Assembly (NCBI RefSeq): GCF_001953305.1
Contig: NZ_MTFE01000010.1
Span: 3,477,351-3,519,993 of the forward strand
Direction of reading: 5' to 3'
DNA: 42,643 bases
From: Cnuella takakiae
GTDB lineage: Bacteria; Bacteroidota; Bacteroidia; Chitinophagales; Chitinophagaceae
Made by a program: the position numbers and the translations under genes. Positions 8,465-16,471 of this stretch are shown in pieces (positions within the stretch are counted from its first letter, which is position 1; each line of letters starts with the position of its first letter). Below the pieces are notes generated by a model. That model was not told the DNA's origin. It saw nothing but the letters and a program-made list of their open reading frames with translations, and ran no database searches.

Positions 8465-9094
8465 TTATTTTATGTGCGACACAAATTCTTGCACCAGTTC
8501 CAGATTCTTAATACCCGGGCTGAGTTCAAACTTGCTATTGATATCCAGCGCAAAAAGGTTTTTTGCTACCGAATCGTGTGTAAAGTTCCTGATCTTTTCC
8601 TCGTCGCCTTTTTCAATACCGCCACTCAAAAAGAAAGGCTTGTTAATCTGCTGTCCCTGCAAAACAGTCCAGTCAAACTTTTTTCCCGTGCCGCCGTAAC
8701 CGGCGCCCATGGTATCAAAAAGGTAGTGGTCGCAGACATCGTCAAAGGGTCGGGTCATCCATTCCACGCTGTCGTTATCACTCAGGCGGAATGCTTTTAC
8801 AACAGATACATAATCGGCCAGGCGGTCGCAATACTTGGGTGTTTCATCGCCGTGTAATTGTACCATCTGCAAACGGCATTCATCTACCAGGTGCAGCACT
8901 TCATCCATAGGCGCATTTACAAACACTCCTACCTTGTTGATGTTGTTAACCTTACGGATCTGCGTGGCGGTCATTTCGCGGAAGACGTACCGGGGACTTT
9001 TGGGATAAAAGATGAACCCGGCAAAGCTGACACCGAGGTCAGCCAGGCTTTCTACCTGGGTCTTCTGGGTCATTCCGCAAACCTTGATTCTCAT
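8465..9094 (-). CDS. trpF: Phosphoribosylanthranilate isomerase
   Basis: Amadori isomerisation of PRA to CdRP in tryptophan synthesis. It is a 209-residue TIM barrel starting with the family motif KVCGMT (C6 is the catalytic Cys). The substrate loop VQLHGDE lies near 78-84, the catalytic Asp region is LFDTMGAGYGGTG, and FLSGGI follows near 159. Its ATG overlaps the trpC stop as ATGA, so the two are translationally coupled. Confidence 0.95.
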   Translation of the reverse strand: MRIKVCGMTQKTQVESLADLGVSFAGFIFYPKSPRYVFREMTATQIRKVNNINKVGVFVNAPMDEVLHLVDECRLQMVQLHGDETPKYCDRLADYVSVVKAFRLSDNDSVEWMTRPFDDVCDHYLFDTMGAGYGGTGKKFDWTVLQGQQINKPFFLSGGIEKGDEEKIRNFTHDSVAKNLFALDINSKFELSPGIKNLELVQEFVSHIK

Positions 9095-9882
9095 ACGCTG
9101 GCTTCATTTAGTGCTGCAACAAACTTCATAAAGGCAAGCGCCGGATCGGGTTGCTTCATAAAGTTTTCGCCAATAAGGAAGCCCTTATAACCATACCTTT
9201 TCAGGTATTGTATGTCAGCTATGGAGTGGATGCCACTCTCCGAAATCTTTATCATGCCCGACGGGATTAGGCTGCTTAAATGTACGGAGGTTTCCAGCGA
9301 TACCTCAAATGTCTTGAGGTTGCGGTTGTTGACGCCTACCACATCCACAAAGTCGTTGATATGGCGCAGCTCGTCTTCCCCATGAATTTCCAAAATCACT
9401 TCCATACCTAATTCGTGGGCCTTGAGCGTGTATTCCTTTACCTGCCGGGGTGTGAGGATGGCTGCAATCAGGAGGATCACATCGGCACCCATGGCCTTTG
9501 CCTCGGTAATCTGGTAAGGATCTACAATGAACTCCTTGCGCAGGATGGGCACTTCATTGATGCGTGCCGCCACCAGGTCTTCGGCCGAGCCGCCGAAAGA
9601 TGGACCATCGGTAAGCACGCTCAAACCTGAAGCACCATTATTGGCATAAGCCGTTGTTACGTCCAACACATCGGCTGCACCATTGATCACCCCCTTTGAA
9701 GGCGACTGCCTTTTAAATTCGGCAATGATACCGGTTCGCTCCGCTTCCAGCAGGAAGCGCTTCAGCGAAAGGGCGGGCCGTAGAAAAAAAGGTTCCTGCT
9801 CCAATGCCGATTCGGGCACTTCGCCTTTGCTTTGGGCAACTTCAATGAGCTTATATCCTACTATTTCTTCTAAGATGTTCAT
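9091..9882 (-). CDS. trpC: Indole-3-glycerol phosphate synthase
   Basis: Closes the indole ring of CdRP to give indole-3-glycerol phosphate. The 263-residue reading begins MNILEEIV, as homologues do, and carries IAEFKRQSPSKG (catalytic Lys region), LRKEFIVDPYQI, ILEIHGE and VGVNNRNL. An alternative ATG at 9918 overlaps the trpD stop (TAATG) and would add 12 residues; that overlap makes coupled initiation there possible, and the sequence cannot decide. TrpC and TrpF are separate here, not fused. Confidence 0.94.
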   Translation of the reverse strand: MNILEEIVGYKLIEVAQSKGEVPESALEQEPFFLRPALSLKRFLLEAERTGIIAEFKRQSPSKGVINGAADVLDVTTAYANNGASGLSVLTDGPSFGGSAEDLVAARINEVPILRKEFIVDPYQITEAKAMGADVILLIAAILTPRQVKEYTLKAHELGMEVILEIHGEDELRHINDFVDVVGVNNRNLKTFEVSLETSVHLSSLIPSGMIKISESGIHSIADIQYLKRYGYKGFLIGENFMKQPDPALAFMKFVAALNEASV

Positions 9883-9917
9883 GGTCTTGTTCTGAGTCGG
9901 TAATGAGTATGCCGGCA

Positions 9918-10910
9918 TTATTGCAAAGCCACCAGCTTTTCCAAACAGGCGCTTGCTTTTCCGCTTTCCAGGCTTTCAACAGCGGCAGCATAGGCCGTGT
10001 CGTAGTCCTTGTACTTGCCGGTGCAATGCAGGGCCATGGCGGCATTGGCCAGCACCACGGCATTTTGTGCCCAGCTGCCCTTGCCGGAGATAATAGTCCT
10101 GAAAATACGGGCTGCTTCTTCCACGGTATTACCGCCATAGATATCCGAAGCCTGTACACTTCGTTTGCCCAACTGCAGCGGCGTCCACACCTGTTCGCCT
10201 TTGTTGGTGATTACTTTTGTGTCGTTGGTCAGCGAAATTTCATCGTACCCATCCAGGCTATGGATGATGGTAAAAGGTTTGCCGCTTTGCTGCAACAGGT
10301 AATTGTAAATGCGCGCCATCTCCAGGTTGTACACGCCTACCAACTGGTATGCTGGATCGGCAGGATTGACCATCGGACCAAGCATGTTGAAGAAAGTACG
10401 CAAGCCAAGATTTTTACGGATGGCCGCAACACTTTTCAGTGCCGGGTGAAACAAGGGTGCATGCAGGAAACAAATACCGGCCTCTTCCAGTTCACGCTGC
10501 AATACATCATTGCTGTTTTTAAACTTATACCCCAACTGCTCCATCACGTTGGAAGCACCGCTCACCGAGGTAGCGCCATAGTTGCCGTGCTTGGCCACCT
10601 TTTGCCCCGCACCTGCAACAATGAAACAGGCCAATGTAGATACGTTGAAGGTGTTTTTGCCATCGCCACCGGTACCTACGATGTCCATTACTTCATACCC
10701 ATTCAGGTCCACAGGTACACAAAGCTCCAGCAACCCCTCGCGGAAACCCTGAAGCTCATCGATGGTGATGCTGCGCATCAGGAATACGGTGATAAAGGCA
10801 GCGATCTCCGTTTCGTTGTATATGCCCTTTCCAATGCCTAAGATGGCCTCTTTCGCCTGTTGTTGCGATAGGGTTTTGTATTCAAATAAGTATTGTAAAA
10901 TCTTTTTCAT
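9918..10910 (-). CDS. trpD: Anthranilate phosphoribosyltransferase
   Basis: Transfers phosphoribose from PRPP to anthranilate. It has 330 residues with the PRPP loop DIVGTGGDGKNTFNVST (about 74-90), KHGNYGATS near 107, and the anthranilate-site Arg region around LGLRTFFNMLGPMVNP. The N-terminal helical domain (1-70) is complete. It is a stand-alone TrpD, not fused to TrpG. The G-rich repeat copy B begins 6 bp upstream of its ATG. Confidence 0.96.
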   Translation of the reverse strand: MKKILQYLFEYKTLSQQQAKEAILGIGKGIYNETEIAAFITVFLMRSITIDELQGFREGLLELCVPVDLNGYEVMDIVGTGGDGKNTFNVSTLACFIVAGAGQKVAKHGNYGATSVSGASNVMEQLGYKFKNSNDVLQRELEEAGICFLHAPLFHPALKSVAAIRKNLGLRTFFNMLGPMVNPADPAYQLVGVYNLEMARIYNYLLQQSGKPFTIIHSLDGYDEISLTNDTKVITNKGEQVWTPLQLGKRSVQASDIYGGNTVEEAARIFRTIISGKGSWAQNAVVLANAAMALHCTGKYKDYDTAYAAAVESLESGKASACLEKLVALQ

Positions 10911-10916
10911 ATCCAG

Positions 10917-10952
10917 CTCCCCCCTGTTCCCCTGACGGTGGAACTTAGGTCA
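10917..10952 (-). repeat. G-rich dispersed repeat, copy B (inverted)
   Basis: Read on the minus strand this gives tgacctaagttcc, a spacer, then aggggaacagggggg, which is copy A with a few changes. It lies 6 bp upstream of trpD. With copy C it forms imperfect inverted repeats of about 33 bp at the two ends of the 199-bp segment 10917-11115. Confidence 0.65.
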
Positions 10953-11081
10953 AACTACCTGCTCTACATTGAAATTGTTTTAAGCAGGTGGTGTGTTTGT
11001 TTTTTATTGTAAATGATGCAAAAAGAAACCTCGTTTTACAACTTCGCCAAAGTACATGTACACTTGATACAAGCACTCCGG

Positions 11082-11115
11082 CTTAAGTGCCCCGTTTAGG
11101 GGGACAGGGGGTGTT
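11082..11115 (+). repeat. G-rich dispersed repeat, copy C, overlapping the trpG 3' end
   Basis: Identical over 18 bp (agggggacagggggtgtt) to copy A and similar further left (ttaagtgcccc against ctaagttccc). Read on the minus strand it encodes the last residues (HPLSP) and stop of trpG, so the repeat appears to have supplied the gene's terminus. Confidence 0.7.
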
Positions 11116-11704
11116 TTAACCAGTTCCTTAAAATCGTTTCCCCTTCGGGTGTAAGCACACTTTCCGGGTGAAACTGCACGCCCTGTACATCGTAGTCCTT
11201 ATGCCTTAGGGCCATGATAAAACCATTGTTATCCAGCGCGGTAATTTCAAGCACTTCAGGGAAGCTTTCTTTGTCTACTACCCAGCTGTGGTACCGGCCC
11301 ACATCAAAGGTTTGGGGCAGGTTGGCAAAAAGGTTGGCTTTTTGATCACCTTCAGCTTTTGCTTTTTGATCTTCCAGTATTTGAACAGGCATAGCTACGC
11401 CATGGTATACCTCGCTCAGGTTGGTGAGTTTGCCGCCAAAAGCCTCGCCGATTGCCTGATGCCCCAAACAAACACCCAATATGGATTTGGTCGCGCCATA
11501 TTGCTTGATCAGGGGCAGCAAGAGTCCGGCTTCTTCCGGAACGCCCGGTCCAGGCGACAAAATGATTTTGTCGTATTCCGCAACCTTGTCCAATGAAATC
11601 TGGTCGTTGCGGTAAACATCTACCTTGGTTCCGGTGATCTTTTCTACCAGGTGCACCAGGTTGTAGGTAAAAGAATCGTAGTTATCGAAAACAAGAATTT
11701 TCAT
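11096..11704 (-). CDS. trpG: Anthranilate synthase component II (glutamine amidotransferase)
   Basis: Class I glutaminase that provides ammonia to TrpE. It has 202 residues with C79 in GVCLGHQ, H179/E181 in VQFHPES and the PGPG loop at 51-54. TrpG and PabA are hard to tell apart, and such subunits can serve both complexes; its place between trpE and trpD supports anthranilate synthesis. The last five residues and the stop codon are provided by repeat copy C. The 94-bp gap to trpE carries a short stretch of GGTGAATSG-like repeats (about 11738-11764). Confidence 0.93.
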   Translation of the reverse strand: MKILVFDNYDSFTYNLVHLVEKITGTKVDVYRNDQISLDKVAEYDKIILSPGPGVPEEAGLLLPLIKQYGATKSILGVCLGHQAIGEAFGGKLTNLSEVYHGVAMPVQILEDQKAKAEGDQKANLFANLPQTFDVGRYHSWVVDKESFPEVLEITALDNNGFIMALRHKDYDVQGVQFHPESVLTPEGETILRNWLKHPLSP

Positions 11705-11798
11705 GTTGATAGTTCTTTGGGCTTGAGGAGGAACAAAGGTGAATCGTCAATGGTGAATGGACTGTGTTTAAAAGATGCACCGGTTAACGTTTTACCTT

Positions 11799-13214
11799 TT
11801 ACGAAATCGTTTCCGCCAGTTTCAACGCCTGCTTCAAGGCATTCAGTTTATTTTCCACTTCCTGCAGTTCGCTTTCGGGGCGACTTGCGGCTACAACGCC
11901 GGCTCCTGCCTGGCAGTATAGGGTATTGTTCTTACTCAGGAATGTACGAATCATGATGGCATGGTTGCAACTGCCGTTGAAACCTACAAACCCAATAGCG
12001 CCGCCATAATAACTGCGGGACGTAGGTTCGTAGCTGTCAATGAGCTGCATGGCCTTGTACTTGGGCGCACCACTCAGTGTTCCTGCCGGAAAGGTTTTCG
12101 CCAACACCGCAAAAGGATTGGTACCGTCGGCTACCTTGCCTACCACTTCACTCACCAGGTGAATAACATGGGAATAGTAATGTACCTGGCGATAATGGGC
12201 TACATGCACACCTGTGCAGACAGTACTCAGGTCGTTGCGGGCAAGATCTACCAGCATCACATGTTCGGCGTTCTCTTTGGGATCTTTCAGGAGTGCTTCT
12301 GCGGCAGCTGCATCCACTGCATCGTCGCCGGTGCGGCGGAAGGTACCAGCAATGGGATGCACCACGGCTTCGCCATTGCGGATGATGATCTGCGACTCGG
12401 GTGAAGAGCCGATCAATTTATAATCGCCATAATCGAAAAAGAACAGGTAAGGTGAAGGGTTGATGTTACGAAGTGCGCGGTAAACATTGATCTCATCACC
12501 AATAAAGGATTGCTGGTAGCGGCGGCTCAGCACGATCTGGAAAACATCACCCCGGTGACAGCTCTGAATACCCTTCTTTACCATCTCCATATAAGCTGCA
12601 TCGCTCATATTGCTGGTTTCCTCTGATACAAGCTTGAAGGGATAAGCAGGTACATCCTTACTGCGGATGATGGATTCTACCAGCTGCAGTTCGCTATCAA
12701 CGCCATCTACGCTGTTTTCACACAACCATAATTCATCTTTGAAGTGGTTGATGGCAATCACGTATTGGTACAGGCGATAACGGGCAAGTGGAATATTGGT
12801 GGTATTGGCCGCATCCTTTTTAAAAGAAACGGTTTCAAAAAGCTGTACTGCATCAAAGGTGCAATAGCCATACAATCCCTGGGCAAATGCTGCTGCACGC
12901 GGGTCGGTGCTTTCTGTTTCAAAGCCCTGCAGAAAACCGTTCAATACATCTTCAATGCGCTGGCCAGCCAGAGCGGTCTTTTGCGGCTCTTGCCCGGGCA
13001 TCTTGTATTCGGCCACCCCGCCATCGCGCACTTCCATACCGGCAATGGCATTGATGCAAATAAAAGAGTAACTGTTCTCCGCTACATGGTGGTCGGTACT
13101 TTCCAGCAGAATGGTATCACGAAAGCGGTCGCGAAGACGCAGGTAAATACCAACCGGTGTGTACAGGTCGGCGAGCATCTTTTTTACCCCGGTCTTGATC
13201 AGCATTTTTTTCAT
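11799..13214 (-). CDS. trpE: Anthranilate synthase component I
   Basis: Converts chorismate to anthranilate with TrpG. At 471 residues it has the N-terminal Trp-binding motif LLES (36-39), which in the family marks feedback inhibition by tryptophan, and the C-terminal chorismate-binding domain with LIGSSPE, HPIAGTFRRTGDD and AGTLSGAPKYKAM. The start MKKMLIKTG fits homologues. It is the first structural gene of the trp operon. Its 196-nt leader holds a Trp-codon peptide and a terminator, so it should be controlled by both feedback inhibition and attenuation. Confidence 0.95.
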   Translation of the reverse strand: MKKMLIKTGVKKMLADLYTPVGIYLRLRDRFRDTILLESTDHHVAENSYSFICINAIAGMEVRDGGVAEYKMPGQEPQKTALAGQRIEDVLNGFLQGFETESTDPRAAAFAQGLYGYCTFDAVQLFETVSFKKDAANTTNIPLARYRLYQYVIAINHFKDELWLCENSVDGVDSELQLVESIIRSKDVPAYPFKLVSEETSNMSDAAYMEMVKKGIQSCHRGDVFQIVLSRRYQQSFIGDEINVYRALRNINPSPYLFFFDYGDYKLIGSSPESQIIIRNGEAVVHPIAGTFRRTGDDAVDAAAAEALLKDPKENAEHVMLVDLARNDLSTVCTGVHVAHYRQVHYYSHVIHLVSEVVGKVADGTNPFAVLAKTFPAGTLSGAPKYKAMQLIDSYEPTSRSYYGGAIGFVGFNGSCNHAIMIRTFLSKNNTLYCQAGAGVVAASRPESELQEVENKLNALKQALKLAETIS

Positions 13215-13293
13215 CTTGTTAATTCAGCTTTTGCCAGGCCCTATGCCTTGCACCTTTGGAATTGTATTTGAATGATGCTACAGATTAATGCAT

Positions 13294-13319
13294 AAAAAAA
13301 GCCCCGAACTCGTCGGGGC
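13294..13319 (-). terminator. trp attenuator terminator
   Basis: On the minus strand GCCCCGA (13319-13313), a 5-nt loop and UCGGGGC (13307-13301) form a 7-bp GC-rich stem followed by seven U residues. It lies about 80 nt upstream of trpE and 43 nt beyond the trpL stop. Confidence 0.93.
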
Positions 13320-13362
13320 CTGAATATCGTTGATGGAAACAGATAGGACAGTACAAACCCCG

Positions 13363-13410
13363 TTAAGCGTTTGAATGCCACCACCACTGAATATTGTTCA
13401 TCTGTTTCAT
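13363..13410 (-). CDS. trpL: trp leader peptide with three tandem Trp codons
   Basis: A 15-codon open frame reads MKQMNNIQWWWHSNA, with TGG TGG TGG at 13386-13378 and a TAA stop. Tryptophan is normally about 1% of residues, so three in a row in a short frame between a promoter and a terminator ahead of trpE is strong evidence for a regulatory leader peptide. The ATG lies only 7 nt after the predicted -7 box, so translation probably starts on a leaderless or nearly leaderless mRNA. Confidence 0.92.
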   Translation of the reverse strand: MKQMNNIQWWWHSNA

Positions 13411-13417
13411 CGTGTTG

Positions 13418-13449
13418 CAAATATGCGCCAGAGAATATTATTGAACAAA
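13418..13449 (-). promoter_or_regulatory. Promoter of the trp operon
   Basis: Minus-strand TTTG (13449-13446), a 20-bp spacer and CATATTTG (13425-13418) match the Bacteroidota consensus TTTG-N17-23-TAnnTTTG with one mismatch. It overlaps the upstream region of the divergent acetyltransferase gene. Confidence 0.65.
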
Positions 13450-13478
13450 TATTTTTTAGCTTTAAAAAATTCCTAACC

Positions 13479-13766
13479 ATGCAGATACAGCACCGCATTT
13501 CCGGAACCCATGGATTGTTTTATGTACCCGGCGAAGAAGACGAAGGCCCGCTTGCCGAACTGGTATATGCTACAACCAACGATGGCCAGATGATTATTGA
13601 GCATACCGAAGTGGATGAAGAACTCCGTGGACAGAACGTAGGCTATGAACTGGTACATGCCGCCGTGGAACATGCCCGTCAGTACGATATGAAAATAAGG
13701 CCGGTTTGCCCTTTCGCTAAAGCCATATTCGACAAGAAACCTGATTTTGCAGATGTGCTTGCGTAA
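13479..13766 (+). CDS. Small GNAT-like acetyltransferase (Acetyltransf_CG type)
   Basis: A 95-residue protein of the compact GCN5-related family (PF14542 style). The core runs from LVYATTNDGQMIIEHTEV through LRGQNVGYELVHAAVEHAR (acetyl-CoA loop) to the characteristic end KIRPVCPFAKAIFDKKPDFADVL. Substrates of this family are largely unknown. The ATG at 13479 is preferred; an open frame extends upstream through the trp leader but has no protein-like character. It is divergent from trpE, with 69 bp between its ATG and the trpL ATG, and is the only plus-strand CDS in the his/trp region. Confidence 0.88.
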   Translation: MQIQHRISGTHGLFYVPGEEDEGPLAELVYATTNDGQMIIEHTEVDEELRGQNVGYELVHAAVEHARQYDMKIRPVCPFAKAIFDKKPDFADVLA

Positions 13767-13880
13767 AGGTTTTTGGTTTAAATTTTTTTTATCGGGTAAC
13801 CACAAGCAGGTTATTTAAAACCATTAAGAGCACTTTGTCAACAGCAATATCAAGGAATTAACCTGGAACAGAAATAAAAA

Positions 13881-13910
13881 GAGGCTGTCTCAAACATATG
13901 AGACAGCCTC
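13881..13910. terminator. Bidirectional terminator, acetyltransferase / catalase
   Basis: A perfect 12-bp stem (gaggctgtctca / tgagacagcctc) with a 6-nt loop, flanked by CTTTT on the plus strand and TTTTTATTT on the minus strand. It lies between convergent genes. The rest of the 181-bp gap is AT-rich with no other feature seen. Confidence 0.88.
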
Positions 13911-13947
13911 CTTTTAATAAAACAACTAAAAACAAAAAACCAACAAC

Positions 13948-15576
13948 CTAGTAAGGCTTTGATTCTTTGGATTGGTCCTCTGCGGCTCTGACAGCATCGC
14001 CCGACTCGCTGGAACCAATAGGGCCATGTTGCCCGTTCGATCCCATTTTCCTGAGCCCTTCGGCAACCCTGCGGCCATAATCGGCATCACACTGGGTGAA
14101 CAGTTCGATCATTTTATCCTGTATAGGCTTAGCAGCAGGTGCCAGGGTATTCACCAGGTTTTTAATCAGGTCGTCCCTTTCCCAATCTTCGAAATTGCGG
14201 TAAGTTTCACCCGCCTGGCCAAAATTATTTTGGCGGTCTATTTTCTGGCGCACCTTGCGGGCATTGTAATGGGGCTCGTGGTCGGGACCGGTACGGGGCG
14301 CTTCCACATAACCGCCCATGCTGGAAGGTTCATAGTTTACATGTGGGTTTAAGCCCGGCATGATGTCCTGGCGGTAAGCCATCTGGCCATCGCGCTGGTT
14401 GGTTGCAACGTTTTTGCGCGGTGCATTGATGGGCAGTTGCAGGTAATTGGTACCAACACGGTAGCGCTGTGTATCGCTATAGGCAAAAGTTCGGCCGATG
14501 AGCATTTTGTCATCTGAGAAGTCAAGCCCATCCACCAAAACACCGGTTCCAAATGCGGATTGCTCTACCTCTGCAAAATAGTTGATGGGGTTGCGGTCCA
14601 GCACCATCCGACCTACAGGCAACCAGGGAAACTGCTCTTTAGGCCACAGTTTGGTATCATCCAACGGGTCAAAGTCCAGCTCAGCGTGTTCGTCATCGCT
14701 CATGATTTGGACAAACAGTTCCCATTCGGGGAATTGACCTTGCTGTATATGCTCAAATAGATCCTGGGTTGCGTGGTTGAAGTTTTTGCCCTGGATGGCT
14801 TCAGCCTGGTCCTGTGTCAGATTTTTGATGCCCTGTTTGGGTTCAAAATGGTACTTCACCAATACAGCCTCGCCCTTATCATTTACCCATTTGTAGGTAT
14901 TTACGCCACTTCCCTGCATCTGGCGGTAGTTGGCCGGAATACCGAAGGGCGAAAACAGGAAGGTGATCATGTGCATCGCCTCAGGCGTATTGCTGATAAA
15001 ATCAAATATGCGCTCGCCATCCTGGATATTGGTCACTGGGTCGGGCTTGAAAGCATGCACCAGGTCGGGAAACTTCATCGCATCGCGGATAAAGAAAACC
15101 TTGAGGTTATTGCCTACCAGGTCCCAGTTACCATCTTCGGTATAAAACTTAACGGCAAATCCACGTGGATCGCGCAAAGTTTCGGGCGAGTGCCCGCCAT
15201 GGATTACCGAGGAAAAGCGTACAAAGACAGGCGTGCGTTTGCCTTTTTCCTGAAACAGTTTGGCTCTTGTGTATTTGGACACCGGCTCCTCGCCTACCGA
15301 TCCGTAAGCTTCAAAATAGCCGTGGGCACCTGCGCCCCGGGCATGTACCACACGTTCTGGGATACGTTCGCGGTCGAAATGGGACATCTTTTCCAGAAAC
15401 TGGTAGTTCTCCAGTGTTGCCGGTCCGCGGTTTCCAATCGTGCGGATGTTTTGGTTATCTACTACAGGATGGCCCTGGCGGGTAGTAAGCTCCTGGGTGG
15501 GCTTGCCGGCGCCATTGCCGTTTTGCTTGCCATTCTGGTCTTCTGGCAGGCCAGGAATGATCTGGTTGTGGTGCAT
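13948..15576 (-). CDS. Monofunctional haem catalase
   Basis: Dismutates hydrogen peroxide. The 542-residue protein has the distal His H78 ([12 protein letters not shown]), Asn N156 (DLVGNN), the [13 protein letters not shown] segment (129-141) and the proximal haem ligand Y366 in [12 protein letters not shown]. The single-domain length without a C-terminal flavodoxin-like domain fits the small-subunit (clade 3) catalases. The open frame extends 51 codons upstream through the terminator at 15682-15714, so the ATG at 15576 (MHHNQIIPG) is the sensible start. About 50 polar residues precede the conserved core, and no signal peptide is seen. It sits between hisB and the trp operon with no pathway link. 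Confidence 0.95.
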   Translation of the reverse strand: MHHNQIIPGLPEDQNGKQNGNGAGKPTQELTTRQGHPVVDNQNIRTIGNRGPATLENYQFLEKMSHFDRERIPERVVHARGAGAHGYFEAYGSVGEEPVSKYTRAKLFQEKGKRTPVFVRFSSVIHGGHSPETLRDPRGFAVKFYTEDGNWDLVGNNLKVFFIRDAMKFPDLVHAFKPDPVTNIQDGERIFDFISNTPEAMHMITFLFSPFGIPANYRQMQGSGVNTYKWVNDKGEAVLVKYHFEPKQGIKNLTQDQAEAIQGKNFNHATQDLFEHIQQGQFPEWELFVQIMSDDEHAELDFDPLDDTKLWPKEQFPWLPVGRMVLDRNPINYFAEVEQSAFGTGVLVDGLDFSDDKMLIGRTFAYSDTQRYRVGTNYLQLPINAPRKNVATNQRDGQMAYRQDIMPGLNPHVNYEPSSMGGYVEAPRTGPDHEPHYNARKVRQKIDRQNNFGQAGETYRNFEDWERDDLIKNLVNTLAPAAKPIQDKMIELFTQCDADYGRRVAEGLRKMGSNGQHGPIGSSESGDAVRAAEDQSKESKPY

Positions 15577-15681
15577 AAGGGTGCATTTGGGTGAACAAAC
15601 GAACTGAAACCAAGGGTTCAGCGCATTGGTGCGGCAAACTTGGTGCCATGCCCCGATAGGTAGCCCTAACCAGTAGGACCA

Positions 15682-15714
15682 ATAAAAACAAAGCCCCGGG
15701 CCAAAGACCGGGGC
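15682..15714 (-). terminator. Terminator after the secreted 132-aa protein gene
   Basis: Minus strand GCCCCGG, a 7-nt loop, CCGGGGC, then TTTGTTTTTATT. It ends the upstream gene 20 nt after its stop codon and separates it from the catalase. Confidence 0.85.
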
Positions 15715-15734
15715 AACACACACAAGCAAAGGAA

Positions 15735-16133
15735 TTACATAGCTCTTTTCAGTTCTTCACGAGCCAGGATGTACCGGGTCATAAAGATGCCGAGGCTGTT
15801 TTGGTTGGGGCTCAGCGAAAGCGGGATGATCTGCTCCACCTTCCAGCCATCATTGGTATATTGTTTCAGGGTGCGCAGCACCTTGTCTTCATTCTCTTTG
15901 ATGTTTCCGAAATTGATACCAGCCATGCTGAACAGGTTGTTCAGTTCGGCCTCAGTTTGCGTACCATCGGGGTGGGTAACGATCATACGGGAGCGGCCAA
16001 GGCCTCCGGCCACCACCGACTCGATGGTAGTTACCTGCATGAATTGTTTGGGTACAGCGGGTTTGGTTTCCTGGGCAAAGGAACTTAGGCCCATAATGGT
16101 GATAAGCAGCAGCAAGAAAGAAAACTTTTTCAT
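15735..16133 (-). CDS. Small secreted protein of unknown function
   Basis: A 132-residue protein with a clear Sec signal ([21 protein letters not shown]). The mature part carries a segment [25 protein letters not shown] and a C-terminal block ([17 protein letters not shown] ... YILARE) that resembles short Bacteroidota proteins with a predicted alpha/beta fold; I do not recognise the family. An ATG 10 codons upstream (16163) is possible, but the signal peptide starts at 16133. It is probably monocistronic: a good promoter lies at 16188-16217 and a terminator follows directly. Confidence 0.8.
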   Translation of the reverse strand: MKKFSFLLLLITIMGLSSFAQETKPAVPKQFMQVTTIESVVAGGLGRSRMIVTHPDGTQTEAELNNLFSMAGINFGNIKENEDKVLRTLKQYTNDGWKVEQIIPLSLSPNQNSLGIFMTRYILAREELKRAM

Positions 16134-16187
16134 AACGGTTGTTTGGTTTTGGGTGATAGCCACCTGCGTGGCTTTTTAATGCTGCAG

Positions 16188-16217
16188 CAAAACTAATGGC
16201 CCTAAAAAATGCAGCAA
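16188..16217 (-). promoter_or_regulatory. Promoter of the secreted 132-aa protein gene
   Basis: Minus strand TTG (16217-16215), a 19-bp spacer and TAGTTTTG (16195-16188) match the TAnnTTTG consensus exactly. The predicted transcript start is about 50 nt upstream of the ATG at 16133. Confidence 0.65.
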
Positions 16218-16270
16218 GGTCCGCATGTATGAACGGTGGAAACAATGGTATGAAGCAGGCAAATTGTAAA

Positions 16271-16323
16271 CTGCATTAACAAAAAAGCGGAAGCCCAGTG
16301 CTTCCGCTTTTTTGTTAATGCAG
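16271..16323. terminator. Long perfect hairpin downstream of hisB
   Basis: A 24-bp perfect inverted repeat (arms 16271-16294 and 16300-16323) with a 5-nt loop and an internal CGCTTTTTTGTT, the form of an intrinsic terminator whose U-tract is paired with the upstream A-tract. It lies about 150 nt after the hisB stop in a 338-bp gap, which also holds the promoter at 16188-16217 and nothing else I can identify. Confidence 0.8.
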
Positions 16324-16471
16324 GATTGAATAGTTGGTATCAGAAAGGTATATGTTGGTATGACCAAAGATGTCGAATAACAACAGAAGGCCGCGATTAG
16401 TCGCCAGCTGCCTATAGTCCATATTCCATGGTCTTGCAGTTTCCTGAACTTTAGATGAACTCTTTAAATGC

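Larger units (their letters stand above)
13294..13410 (-). promoter_or_regulatory. trp operon transcription attenuator
   Basis: Competing RNA structures are visible on the minus strand. Arm 1:2: GAAACAGAU, overlapping the leader start (13408-13400), pairs perfectly with AUCUGUUUC (13344-13336), and CAAAC/GUUUG pairs inside it. Antiterminator 2:3: CGGGGUUUG, directly after the trpL stop (13362-13354), pairs over 9 positions, two of them G-U, with CAGGCCCCG (13322-13314). Terminator 3:4 reuses the same CCCCG. A ribosome stalled on the three Trp codons would leave CGGGG free and favour read-through; one reaching the stop codon would cover it and allow termination. The pairings are seen in sequence; the mechanism is inferred from the classical trp model. 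Confidence 0.9.

Noticed and set aside
9903-10841. 312-codon open frame antisense to trpD
   Set aside because: Antisense shadow of a clear enzyme gene with no motif of its own.
14773-15594. 273-codon open frame antisense to catalase
   Set aside because: Antisense to the catalytic core of catalase; no independent support.
15577-15729. Extended N-terminus of catalase
   Set aside because: The extra 51 codons run through the intrinsic terminator of the upstream gene and look unlike protein sequence.
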